From positions 1 to 13,702 of the forward strand of contig DATAPE010000128.1 of assembly GCA_036265345.1 (NCBI GenBank): a stretch of DNA of 13,702 nucleotides, written 5' to 3'. Position numbers and translations under genes: made by a program. Shown here in pieces: positions 1-7,200 of the stretch (position 1 is its first letter; every line of letters begins with the position of its first letter). The notes below the pieces were generated by a model that ran no database searches, was not told the DNA's origin, and saw only the letters and a program-made list of their open reading frames with translations. The DNA is from DATAPE01 sp036265345. GTDB taxonomy: Bacteria > Actinomycetota > CADDZG01 > WHSQ01.

Positions 1-673
1 GGATCTGGCCACGCGCCCGGGCGATCGGCTCGAGCGTCTGGAGCTCGGATCCGCGCATGGCCCAGAGCGCTATCAACACGGGCATGAAGGAAGCGGCGTT
101 GATCAGGAAGCACGGTCCGATGCCGATGGTGCCGATGAGGATCCCGGCGAGGGCGGGGCCGAGCACCCGGGCTACCGTGAACACCAGGGTATTGAGGCTG
201 ACCGCATTCGGCACCTGCTCGGCCCCCACCATCTCGAGCGTGAACGCTTGGCGTGTCGGGTTATCAACGGCAGTCACGATGCCAAGAACGAAGGCGACGA
301 GCATGATCAGCCACAGGCTGACCGCCCCGGCGACCGTAGCCAGACCGAGCACCAGCGCGAGCACGCCTGCGACCGCGTTCGTCGCCAGCAGCAGCATCCG
401 CTTGGGGAAGCGATCTGCCAGAACGCCTCCCCACGCTCCGAAGAGGAGCACCGGGAGCCACTGGAACGCAGTGGTGAGCCCCAGCGCAAAGCCGCTGTGG
501 GTAAGGCGTAGGACGAGCCAGGCCTGGCCGACCCACTGGATCCAGGTTCCGGTCCACGAGATCATCTGTGCACCGAAGAACAGCCGGTAGTTGCGAATGG
601 TCAGCGACCGGAAAGTGCGCCCTAGGGCTGCTCCGATGCCGCCTTCGCTGGTCTCTTCAACGCGATCCGCCAC
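1..673 (-). CDS. MFS transporter, N-terminal half (cut by left window edge)
   Basis: This is a major facilitator superfamily permease of the EntS-like (MFS_3) type, probably an exporter of a small molecule; the substrate cannot be told. 224 residues are present of the roughly 400-430 usual for the family. After a soluble N-terminus (about residues 1-25) comes the segment NYRLFFGAQMISWTG (29-42), typical for helix 1. The loop 2-3 signature GGVLADRFPKR (82-92) is intact, and at least five hydrophobic helices follow. The frame is open to the edge. I chose the GTG start at 671-673 because GGAGG (683-687 on the complement) lies 9 nt upstream and the residues just after it lead into helix 1. The start lies 17 bp inside the end of the upstream glycosyltransferase gene, so the two are likely co-transcribed and translationally coupled. 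The link to the glycans made here is inferred from position only. Confidence 0.88.
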   Translation of the reverse strand, partial: MADRVEETSEGGIGAALGRTFRSLTIRNYRLFFGAQMISWTGTWIQWVGQAWLVLRLTHSGFALGLTTAFQWLPVLLFGAWGGVLADRFPKRMLLLATNAVAGVLALVLGLATVAGAVSLWLIMLVAFVLGIVTAVDNPTRQAFTLEMVGAEQVPNAVSLNTLVFTVARVLGPALAGILIGTIGIGPCFLINAASFMPVLIALWAMRGSELQTLEPIARARGQI

Positions 674-1898
674 CGCGACGCGCCTCCAATTCTGCGAATA
701 GCTCCTCGTAAGCCTGGGCGACCGCCGAGGGCGACACCCAGTCCTCTACGAAACGCCGTCCTGCCTCACCCATGTTTCCAACGGCCTCGGGGCTCTCGAT
801 CAGGCCACGAACGGTTTTCGTGAGGGATTCTGCATCCTCGGGAGGCACCGCGACGCCACACCCTTCGCGCTGGACGAGGCGGGCAACCTCGCTGTTGGGA
901 TCGACGCTCGCCAGAAGGGGCCGGCCCGCTGCCAGGATCGAGTACGTCTTGGAGGGCACGCTTGCGTGGGCAAGCCCGCGCTTGAGCGGCACGAGATGAA
1001 CGTCGGCGGCCGCCAGCACCTCGGGCAACCGCTCTGCCGGTTGCATGTCCACGAAGCGAACGTTGGGAAGACCCCGCGCAGCTCGTTCCAACGCGGGCCG
1101 TGCCACCCCGCCTCCATTGATCACGAAGGCAACGTCAGGCTCATCCGTCAATGCGGCAGCAGCCTCGAGCATGGGCGTCAGGGCTTGAGAGAATCCGACG
1201 TTGCCCGCGTACATCACCACGAACTTTCCTTGTAAGCCAAACTCCTGCCGGTAGGAGTTTTCGCGTGGCAGGGGGCGGATCGCTTCGATGTCGACGAAGT
1301 TCGGGATGACCCGTACTTTCTCCGAGTCTCCGGTCTTGGCCGCGACGTTCTCCTTGAGATCGTCGGACAGAACCGTGACCGCATCGGCGTGGTCATAACA
1401 GAAGAGCTCCAATCTGGAGGTCGCGGTGAGAAGGGGGCCGGGTCGCATCGCCCCCAGCTCGACGACAACATCTGGATAGATGTCCTGCACGTTGAAGACC
1501 AGAGGACAGCCCCGCCGCCGGGCCGCGACCCAACCGCTCATGCCGAGCGTCAAAGGGGGTGAGACCGCGAGCACTCCGTCGGCGCGGTCCCCGCGGGCGG
1601 CGAAGACTGCCGCCACAGCACTGAAAGCGGCAAACGCTCCGGCGCGTTGCACGAGCTTGCTCTTGTCGGACACGGCAAAAGGATTGATCCGGGTGATCCG
1701 TCCCCATGGGGTGTCCTCGTAGCGGAACAGGCGGCCTTCGAAGCCCGGCTCGACGCGGTGGTGCAGATACCAGGGAAGGGTGGTCACCACGTCGATCGAG
1801 TGACCCCGCGAGGCAAGTCCTTCGACGATCCGGGTGATAACGAGACCTGTGGGAGCGACGTCGGGCTCGAAGTGAGGCGTGAGGACGACGAGCTTCAG
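657..1898 (-). CDS. GT4 glycosyltransferase, WbuB/WcaI-like, apparent CTG start
   Basis: A retaining GT-B glycosyltransferase that probably adds a sugar from a nucleotide-sugar donor to a lipid-linked surface glycan at the inner face of the membrane. The N-terminal strand LKLVVLTPHFEPDVAPTG begins at position 1898, and the C-terminal Rossmann half carries the block VPSKTYSILAAGRP (about residues 314-327), as in WbuB/WcaI proteins, where it replaces the usual E-x7-E motif. The full length of 413 aa fits the family. The first ATG/GTG/TTG in frame is the GTG at 1790, which would delete the first 36 residues including strand 1. The CTG at 1896-1898 overlaps the upstream stop as CTGA and has GGAG (1907-1910) 8 nt before it, so I take CTG as the start. 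The donor is unknown. It is the second gene of a minus-strand operon. Confidence 0.87.
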   Translation of the reverse strand: MKLVVLTPHFEPDVAPTGLVITRIVEGLASRGHSIDVVTTLPWYLHHRVEPGFEGRLFRYEDTPWGRITRINPFAVSDKSKLVQRAGAFAAFSAVAAVFAARGDRADGVLAVSPPLTLGMSGWVAARRRGCPLVFNVQDIYPDVVVELGAMRPGPLLTATSRLELFCYDHADAVTVLSDDLKENVAAKTGDSEKVRVIPNFVDIEAIRPLPRENSYRQEFGLQGKFVVMYAGNVGFSQALTPMLEAAAALTDEPDVAFVINGGGVARPALERAARGLPNVRFVDMQPAERLPEVLAAADVHLVPLKRGLAHASVPSKTYSILAAGRPLLASVDPNSEVARLVQREGCGVAVPPEDAESLTKTVRGLIESPEAVGNMGEAGRRFVEDWVSPSAVAQAYEELFAELEARRGGGSR

Positions 1899-3022
1899 AG
1901 GGCGGTCTCCAATGCGTAGCGATAAGCCTCCTCCAGCACATCCGCAGACCGCGTCCAGGTGAACCGGCGCGCGCGTTCGGTTCCAAGCTTCGCGAGGCGG
2001 GAGCGCATCTCGGCATCTTCGACCATGTCACTCATCGCCTGGCTCCATTCATCAGAGTTGTCCGGCGAGACGAGGAGACCGGCGTCGCCCACCACTTCCG
2101 GGAGGGCGGTGGCATCGGCGGCGATGACCGGGCAGCCCCTGCTCATCGCTTCCAGCACGGGGGCTCCGAAGCCTTCGAAACGCGACGGAAAGGTCAGCCC
2201 CACAGCTTCGTGATAGAGCGCGTCGAGGTCGTCGGACGGCACATGACCCAGTCGCCGCACTCGACCTTCGATGCCGAGCTCCCTGATCTCCGCCGCCACG
2301 CGCACTTCCGTTGAGCCTTTGGCGCCCGTGAGCACAAGGGTTACGTCGGGATGCCTCTTCAGCAACGCAGCGAAACCCTTCAGCAGCACGAGATGGTTCT
2401 TGTGCGGATAGGTGATGGCAGGGAAAAGGAAATAGGGGCCGGGCAGCTCGTAGAGCTCGCGCACGTCAAGCGTGCCGTGCTTGGCTTCACGCGGCGACAC
2501 GCCGTGTGGAACCGTGATGACGATGCTTGGATCGATGTTCAGCCGGTCGATGACGGTTCGGCGCGTGAATTCACTCGGAGTCAGGACGAGACGTGCCGCT
2601 TCGGCCGAGCGGGGCACCATCATCTTGAGGAAGCGCAGCTTGGTAGCGGGGAAGTATTCTGGATAGTAGAGGTATTGCAGGTCGTGGATCGTCAACACCC
2701 GCCGCGTTCCTCGCAGGAAAGGCATCGTTCCCCCGGCGTGATGCAGAAGATCGATATTGCGCCGCCGGCACTTGGCGATCAGCCACGAATTCTCCCCGGC
2801 CACCCGGAACGAACGCCACTGACCGGTGACGGGGGCGTACGCGGTCTTGAAAGTGCTCGCCAGCTCGGGATGCGCTTCCGCGAACTGAGGCAGGGCGAAA
2901 AGCGTGTAATCGAGCTCGGATGACCTCTCTGCGAGGCCGCTCAGTAAGCGTGCGGTGTAGGTCTCGGAGCCTCCGACCTGACCAGGGACCAACCACAATA
3001 GGTTGATCCCTATCTTGCTCAT
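1895..3022 (-). CDS. GT4 glycosyltransferase (mannosyltransferase-like)
   Basis: A GT-B fold, family-4 glycosyltransferase of 375 aa, cytoplasmic or membrane-associated. Visible parts are the N-terminal acceptor half with a Gly-rich loop (GQVGGSETYTARLL, residues 14-27), the TIHDLQYL block (111-118), the donor-half lysine motif YPHKN (205-209), and the E-x7-E catalytic/donor motif EGFGAPVLE with E283 and E291. These features resemble GDP-mannose-dependent mannosyltransferases of the MtfB/WbaZ type, but the donor is not proven. I chose the ATG at 3022 because MSKIGINLLW is the expected first strand. An in-frame ATG at 3091 would add 23 residues unlike the family. It is the first gene of the minus-strand operon, and its stop overlaps the next gene by 4 nt. 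A GACAAT box sits 7 nt upstream of the ATG. Confidence 0.92.
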   Translation of the reverse strand: MSKIGINLLWLVPGQVGGSETYTARLLSGLAERSSELDYTLFALPQFAEAHPELASTFKTAYAPVTGQWRSFRVAGENSWLIAKCRRRNIDLLHHAGGTMPFLRGTRRVLTIHDLQYLYYPEYFPATKLRFLKMMVPRSAEAARLVLTPSEFTRRTVIDRLNIDPSIVITVPHGVSPREAKHGTLDVRELYELPGPYFLFPAITYPHKNHLVLLKGFAALLKRHPDVTLVLTGAKGSTEVRVAAEIRELGIEGRVRRLGHVPSDDLDALYHEAVGLTFPSRFEGFGAPVLEAMSRGCPVIAADATALPEVVGDAGLLVSPDNSDEWSQAMSDMVEDAEMRSRLAKLGTERARRFTWTRSADVLEEAYRYALETAL

Positions 3023-3097
3023 GGCGCCGATTGTCCCATCAGAGTGCCGCGAAGCCGGGAACCCGGCCCCCTCGCCGGGGTCGACTAGCATCCAGAC
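3023..3097. promoter_or_regulatory. Divergent promoter region, probably leaderless in both directions
   Basis: This 75-bp gap separates two divergent glycan operons. On the minus strand GACAAT (complement of 3030-3035) lies 7 nt before the ATG at 3022. On the plus strand TAGCAT (3086-3091) lies 6 nt before the GTG at 3098. These distances fit -10 boxes whose transcript starts at or next to the start codon, as is common in actinobacteria. I see no convincing -35 boxes and no Shine-Dalgarno sequence before either gene. The middle holds the dyad CCGGGAACCCGG (3055-3066), followed by CCCC/GGGG arms (3067-3070, 3077-3080). It could be an operator shared by both promoters. Confidence 0.5.
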
Positions 3098-4060
3098 GTG
3101 AACGGATTCTGGCCCCGGCGTCGGGTGCTCGTCACCGGCGGGGCCGGATTCGTGGGCCGCGTCCTCACGGCCAAGCTGCGTGCCCGCGGAGCCGGCGAGC
3201 TAGTGACGCCTCGCAGCAGCGACTACGACCTCACCCGTCCCGACGACGTCGGAAAGCTGTTCGCCGAGGCGGCCCCGGATCTGGTGATCCATCTCGCGGC
3301 ACGAGTGGGCGGCATCGGGGCAAACATGGCCGCTCCGGCAGAGCTCTACCTGACCAACCTGTTGATGGGCACGTACGTCATCGAAGAGGCCAGGCGTCGA
3401 GACGTCGACAAGACGGTGGTGCTGGGCACGATATGCGCCTACCCGAAGTTCACTCCGGTGCCGTTCAAGGAAGGGGACCTCTGGAAGGGGTACCCGGAGG
3501 AGACCAACGCGCCTTATGGATTGGCCAAGAAGGCTTTGCTCGTTCACGGTCAGGCCAACCGCCAGCAATACGGCCAGAACGTGATCCATCTCTTGATGAC
3601 GAACCTCTACGGTCCGGGCGACAAGTTCAATCCCCAGGTGTCACACGTGATTCCCGCGTTGATCAAGAAGTTCGTCGAAGCCGCCGAAACGGGAGCCGAT
3701 CACGTCGATGTGTGGGGCACCGGCGCGGCCACGCGCGAGTTCCTTTATGTCGATGATGCCGCCGAGGCGATCGTGCGAGCCGCCGAGCTGTACAACCTGC
3801 CCGAACCCGTAAACATCGCATCTGGTCACGAGATCGCGATCAAGGACCTCGCCGCGCTGATCGCTGCGGCGGCCGGCTTCGAGGGAGAGCTGCGCTGGGA
3901 TCACTCCAAGCCTGATGGGCAGCCCCGCCGCGGCCTCGATACCTCGCGTGCCAAAGAGGCCTTTGGATTCGAGGCGGAGGTGGGTCTGGAGGAGGGCCTT
4001 CGCGAGACGGTGGCCTGGTATCTGGAGCACCGTGACGCGGCCGAGGCGGCAACGATATAG
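3098..4060 (+). CDS. fcl: GDP-L-fucose synthase-like SDR reductase/epimerase
   Basis: An extended short-chain dehydrogenase of 320 aa, closest to GDP-L-fucose synthase (GDP-4-keto-6-deoxy-D-mannose 3,5-epimerase-4-reductase), the NADPH-dependent last step to GDP-L-fucose. The dinucleotide-binding motif TGGAGFVG lies at 13-20. The catalytic region has LGTICAYPK (109-117), the YGLAK motif with Y140 and K144, and LYGPGDKFNPQVSHVIPAL (170-188) with the family's His at 183. The family's catalytic Ser is Thr (T111) here, while the neighbouring Cys (C113) is kept. I know this Thr form from other actinobacterial members. The GTG start is set by the Rossmann strand and the TAGCAT box 6 nt upstream. 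The enzyme needs GDP-mannose 4,6-dehydratase, which is not in the window. Its end overlaps the next glycosyltransferase. Confidence 0.9.
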   Translation: MNGFWPRRRVLVTGGAGFVGRVLTAKLRARGAGELVTPRSSDYDLTRPDDVGKLFAEAAPDLVIHLAARVGGIGANMAAPAELYLTNLLMGTYVIEEARRRDVDKTVVLGTICAYPKFTPVPFKEGDLWKGYPEETNAPYGLAKKALLVHGQANRQQYGQNVIHLLMTNLYGPGDKFNPQVSHVIPALIKKFVEAAETGADHVDVWGTGAATREFLYVDDAAEAIVRAAELYNLPEPVNIASGHEIAIKDLAALIAAAAGFEGELRWDHSKPDGQPRRGLDTSRAKEAFGFEAEVGLEEGLRETVAWYLEHRDAAEAATI

Positions 4061-5127
4061 ATCGGATCACCGTCGGTCTCGACGTCGGCCCGTCGCTGCG
4101 CAACCAGACCGGCGTAGGGCGCTACGCCGGTGAACTGGCGAGCCACCTGGAGCTTGCGGGGGTCGATGTCAAGCGGTTCGCGATCGCCCTACGCGGTGCG
4201 AGCGGCCCCGGCATCGCACGCTGGCGGGTGCCTGCCAGGTTCGTGCAGGCAACGTGGCGCCGCTTCGGAATGCCCTCCGTGAGCGCGCTCGTTGGTGCGG
4301 TGGACGTGATCCACGCGACCAACTTCGTGTTGCCGCCGAGCGGCAGCACGCCCGGAGTGGTAACGGTTCACGATCTCAGTTTCTTTCGCGATGACATCCA
4401 CACCGGATTGCGCCGGCTGCGCGATCAAGTGCCGTGGTCTATCGCTCGTGCTGCCGCGGTGGTGGTACCAAGCCGCGCCGTGGCGGGCGAGGTGCGGGAG
4501 AGGTTTCGCGTCGAAGACGACAAGATCGCGATCATCTCCGAAGGTGTCGCTTCCGTCTTCTTCGGAGCGACGCCGCTTGCCGACGAAGCCCTGCGCCGAT
4601 GGGGGATCACGCGACCGTTCATGCTCGCCGCCGGAACGATCCAGCCCCGCAAGAACTTCCATCGATTGCTCGAAGCATGGCGCGCCGCGGCGGCCGACCT
4701 GCCCGGATGGACCTTGGTGCTGGCCGGGCCGGCAGGGTGGGGGCCGCAGCTTCCCGAAACTGCCGGAGTGCGGTTGATCGGATGGGTGGGCGACGAAACT
4801 CTCCCCGGCTTGCTGGCCGCAGCCGACGTCTTCTGCTATCCCTCGCTGTATGAGGGCTTCGGTCTCCCGCCGCTCGAGGCGATGGCCGCGGGGACACCTG
4901 CGCTCGTGGGTCGGTACCCGGCCGCGCCCGAGGTCGCGGGCGACGCCGCGTTGCTTGTTGACCCGGAGGACTCCGTAGCGATCCGCGAAGGGCTGGTGCG
5001 CCTCGCTACCGACGGCGATCTGAAGGCGCGCCTCCGCAGGGCGGGACGGGTGCACGCGGCCGGCTTCACCTGGGAGCGCACCGCCGCCGCGACGATCGCC
5101 CTGTATGGGGCGGTGATCGGCGCATGA
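4057..5127 (+). CDS. GT4 glycosyltransferase with non-standard start (ATA or ATC)
   Basis: A GT-B family-4 glycosyltransferase of about 356 aa. The N-terminal block ITVGLDVGPSLRNQTGVGRY (from 4066) is the usual first strand and Gly loop. VVTVHDLSFF, the donor-half QPRKN motif and the E-x7-E motif EGFGLPPLE (Glu about 266 and 274) follow. The frame is open only from 4036 (TGA at 4033-4035) and holds no ATG, GTG or TTG until 4228, which would remove about 57 conserved residues. The best candidates are ATA at 4057, which overlaps the upstream TAG as ATAG and has GAGG (4043-4046) 10 nt before it, or ATC at 4066. I chose ATA for its overlap and spacing. The sugar is unknown. Being coupled to the fucose-synthase gene, it could be a fucosyltransferase (inference). 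Confidence 0.85.
   Translation: MDRITVGLDVGPSLRNQTGVGRYAGELASHLELAGVDVKRFAIALRGASGPGIARWRVPARFVQATWRRFGMPSVSALVGAVDVIHATNFVLPPSGSTPGVVTVHDLSFFRDDIHTGLRRLRDQVPWSIARAAAVVVPSRAVAGEVRERFRVEDDKIAIISEGVASVFFGATPLADEALRRWGITRPFMLAAGTIQPRKNFHRLLEAWRAAAADLPGWTLVLAGPAGWGPQLPETAGVRLIGWVGDETLPGLLAAADVFCYPSLYEGFGLPPLEAMAAGTPALVGRYPAAPEVAGDAALLVDPEDSVAIREGLVRLATDGDLKARLRRAGRVHAAGFTWERTAAATIALYGAVIGA
4108..4131. repeat. 10-bp perfect inverted repeat inside the GT4 coding region
   Basis: ACCGGCGTAG (4108-4117) and CTACGCCGGT (4122-4131) are perfect reverse complements separated by GGCG. In RNA this would be a stable 10-bp stem with a tetraloop, about 50 nt after the gene's probable unusual start. It lies in the conserved codons for T-G-V-G-R-Y-A-G, so part of the symmetry may come from coding constraint. 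Confidence 0.6.
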
Positions 5128-5143
5128 CTCGTGGTGATTGGCG

Positions 5144-5159
5144 GCCCTCCTGGAGGGGC
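5144..5159 (+). terminator. Possible weak hairpin terminator after the GT4 gene
   Basis: GCCCTC and GAGGGGC can pair around a CTG loop with one bulged G, 17 nt after the stop of the glycosyltransferase gene. No T-run follows, so termination is doubtful. It could equally be incidental. Confidence 0.25.
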
Positions 5160-5219
5160 TCTCAGGCGGTTGCGATGTGACGTGAGTTAACGCCTGTGGT
5201 CTTAATCCACCTTTGACGG

Positions 5220-5225
5220 CATGAT
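5220..5225 (+). promoter_or_regulatory. Candidate -10 box for the SpoIID/LytB gene
   Basis: CATGAT lies 6 nt (gggggc) before the ATG at 5232. This is the same geometry as the TAGCAT and TACACT boxes before other genes in the window. No clear -35 is present. The G-run could instead act as a poor ribosome-binding site. The rest of the 104-bp gap upstream shows only the weak hairpin at 5144-5159. Confidence 0.3.
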
Positions 5226-5231
5226 GGGGGC

Positions 5232-7175
5232 ATGTCTCGACCGACCCTGGCAGTAGCTCTCACCATCGCTCTCGTGGGGTTGTCCGGCGTCCCGGCGGCC
5301 CACGCGGGGAGAGTCGTCAGGATCGCAGGTGGAGGCTGGGGGCATGGGATGGGCATGTCTCAATACGGTGCCTACGGCCGCGCCCTGTCCGGCAAGAGCG
5401 ACCACCAGATCCTCACCCACTACTACACCGGCGCTCACATCCGGAAGGCTGCGATGCCATCCCGTATCCGGGTGGGCCTCCTGCAGGGCCAGAGCTCGAT
5501 AGGAGTCTCCTCCATAGCGCTGAACGCGTCCGGGGGCCGCGGTGTGTTCAAGATCAAGGGGCGAAGGAAGCGACTGGCCAAGGGCGGACCGAACGTGTCC
5601 TGGAGCGTCGAACCAAGCGCGACGGGCGGGATGCACCTTTACAAGAACGGAGTTCGGATCAGGCAGAAGGGGAACGCGGTGTTCGGGGATCCGGCCCATC
5701 CTCTCCTCTTCATCTACCAGAAGTACGGATCGATGGTCCACGTCGTTGATAAGGGCTTGAACTACAAGTACGGGCGTATGGAGTTTGGGACTTACTCGTC
5801 CAGCTCGTGCGCCGCAGGCTTCTGCTTGCGGCTCGTGGACTCTCAACCCATGCAGAGATATCTGTACGGATTGGGGGAAGTGCCTTCGTCATGGCCGCGT
5901 GCGGCCCTCCAGTCGCAGGCGATCGCCGGCCGCACCTACGCCTACCAGAAGGTGAAAGCTTCGGGCCAGCACCGGTATCCATGCGACTGCGCGGTCTACG
6001 ACTCCACTCTGGATCAGGCCTACATAGGTGATGCCAAGCGGACGGGGTCGGGCAAGTACTGGAAGGACTGGAAGGGCGCGGTGGAGTCAACCGATGGTCA
6101 GGTCCTCCTTCACAAGGCGCAACCGATCGACGCTCTCTACATGTCTTCTTCGGGCGGATATACCGAGAACAACGAAAACGTCTGGGGCGGGACCCCGGTC
6201 TCCTATCTGCGCGGTGTGCGGGATCGGGCCGATGCGGTCGCCGCCAACCCGAACCATTCGTGGAAGGTGACGATGCCGTGGAGCGAGTTCGCAACGAAGC
6301 TGCGCTCGAGCTACAACGTCGGCACGGTTGACAAGTTCAAGCTCGTGCCCCCATTCGGAGTCTCCGGGCGAGTGACCGTCGTGAAACCCGGGGTTGGCGG
6401 CGGCGCGCGGATCGTGGGCACGAGAGGCGTCGTGCGCGCGAGCGGGTGGGGGATCAAGGCTGCGCTGGGTCTGAAGGACACGTTGTTCCGAGTGAAGGTG
6501 AGCTACACGGTGGCGCGGCAGTTTGCGGCGAGATTCAAAAGGCTGCACGGGGACCCGGGCCGGGCTATAGGCAGGGTTTACGCGGTACCGAAGGGATCGA
6601 AGCATCCGAAAGGCACGGCTCAGAACTTCACCCACGGACGGATGACCTGGAACGCGGCCCACAAGAAGGTCGTGTGGCAACGAGGTCCGATCCTCCGTCG
6701 CTACGATCAGATGGGCCGGGAGAGATCGTCGTTGGGGATGCCGATCTCGGACGTCTGGGACGGCCACTCCTACCGCATGGCGCGGTACGCGAACGGCAGC
6801 ATCTATTGGTCCACGAAGACGGGCGCGCAGGGGGTGCGTGGACCTTTCCTTACGGCCTACCGCACCTATGGAGGACCGACCGGACCGCTGTCGCTGCCCA
6901 CAGGCCCTCGGAAGCAGGGCAAGAACCTGCCTCATGGGGGCGTACGTCAGAGCTTCAAAAGTGGCGCCCTCTATCTGGGGCCGGGGGGGCCCCAGGTGTT
7001 CGCTCTGTGGGGGCCGGTCCAAGCGCGCTACAGGAAGCTGGGCGAGGCACGGTCGGCGTGCCGGTACCCCACGTCGAGCATGAAACCCGTTCACAACGGC
7101 TTGGTGGCAACGTTCCAGAAGGGCACGATCAGGGTGAGTGGGCACGGCCGTTTGTTCGTCAACTGCGGTTCCTGA
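5232..7175 (+). CDS. Secreted SpoIID/LytB-domain protein with C-terminal LGFP-type repeats
   Basis: A 647-aa exported cell-wall protein. The signal peptide runs over residues 1-25 and ends PAAHA. The motif GWGHGMGMSQYGA (35-47) follows immediately. The SpoIID/LytB core is at about 207-330, with RYLYGLGEVPSSWP (209-222), AIAGRTYAY (230-238) and MSSSGGYTENNENVW (304-318). E216 is in the position of the glutamate essential in SpoIID lytic transglycosylases. From about residue 433 to the end are LGFP-like repeats (LGMPISDVW at 501-509; LSLPTGP at 553-559; CRYPTSSM at 610-617), a module of actinobacterial envelope proteins. It probably cleaves or trims peptidoglycan glycan strands outside the membrane, held there by the repeats. 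Since it sits in a polysaccharide locus, envelope remodelling during glycan attachment is more likely than sporulation (inference). Confidence 0.92.
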   Translation: MSRPTLAVALTIALVGLSGVPAAHAGRVVRIAGGGWGHGMGMSQYGAYGRALSGKSDHQILTHYYTGAHIRKAAMPSRIRVGLLQGQSSIGVSSIALNASGGRGVFKIKGRRKRLAKGGPNVSWSVEPSATGGMHLYKNGVRIRQKGNAVFGDPAHPLLFIYQKYGSMVHVVDKGLNYKYGRMEFGTYSSSSCAAGFCLRLVDSQPMQRYLYGLGEVPSSWPRAALQSQAIAGRTYAYQKVKASGQHRYPCDCAVYDSTLDQAYIGDAKRTGSGKYWKDWKGAVESTDGQVLLHKAQPIDALYMSSSGGYTENNENVWGGTPVSYLRGVRDRADAVAANPNHSWKVTMPWSEFATKLRSSYNVGTVDKFKLVPPFGVSGRVTVVKPGVGGGARIVGTRGVVRASGWGIKAALGLKDTLFRVKVSYTVARQFAARFKRLHGDPGRAIGRVYAVPKGSKHPKGTAQNFTHGRMTWNAAHKKVVWQRGPILRRYDQMGRERSSLGMPISDVWDGHSYRMARYANGSIYWSTKTGAQGVRGPFLTAYRTYGGPTGPLSLPTGPRKQGKNLPHGGVRQSFKSGALYLGPGGPQVFALWGPVQARYRKLGEARSACRYPTSSMKPVHNGLVATFQKGTIRVSGHGRLFVNCGS

Positions 7176-7187
7176 CGCGGGACTATC

Positions 7188-7193
7188 TACACT
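7188..7193 (+). promoter_or_regulatory. Candidate -10 box for a leaderless transcript
   Basis: TACACT lies 7 nt before the ATG at 7201, in the 25-bp gap after the SpoIID/LytB gene. No Shine-Dalgarno sequence precedes that ATG, so an internal promoter with a leaderless mRNA is plausible. No good -35 is seen. Confidence 0.45.
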
Positions 7194-7200
7194 TCCGGGC

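Noticed and set aside
3031..3756. 241-codon plus-strand ORF overlapping the fucose synthase gene
   Set aside because: It is an out-of-frame Arg/Ser/Gly-rich shadow of a clear SDR enzyme.
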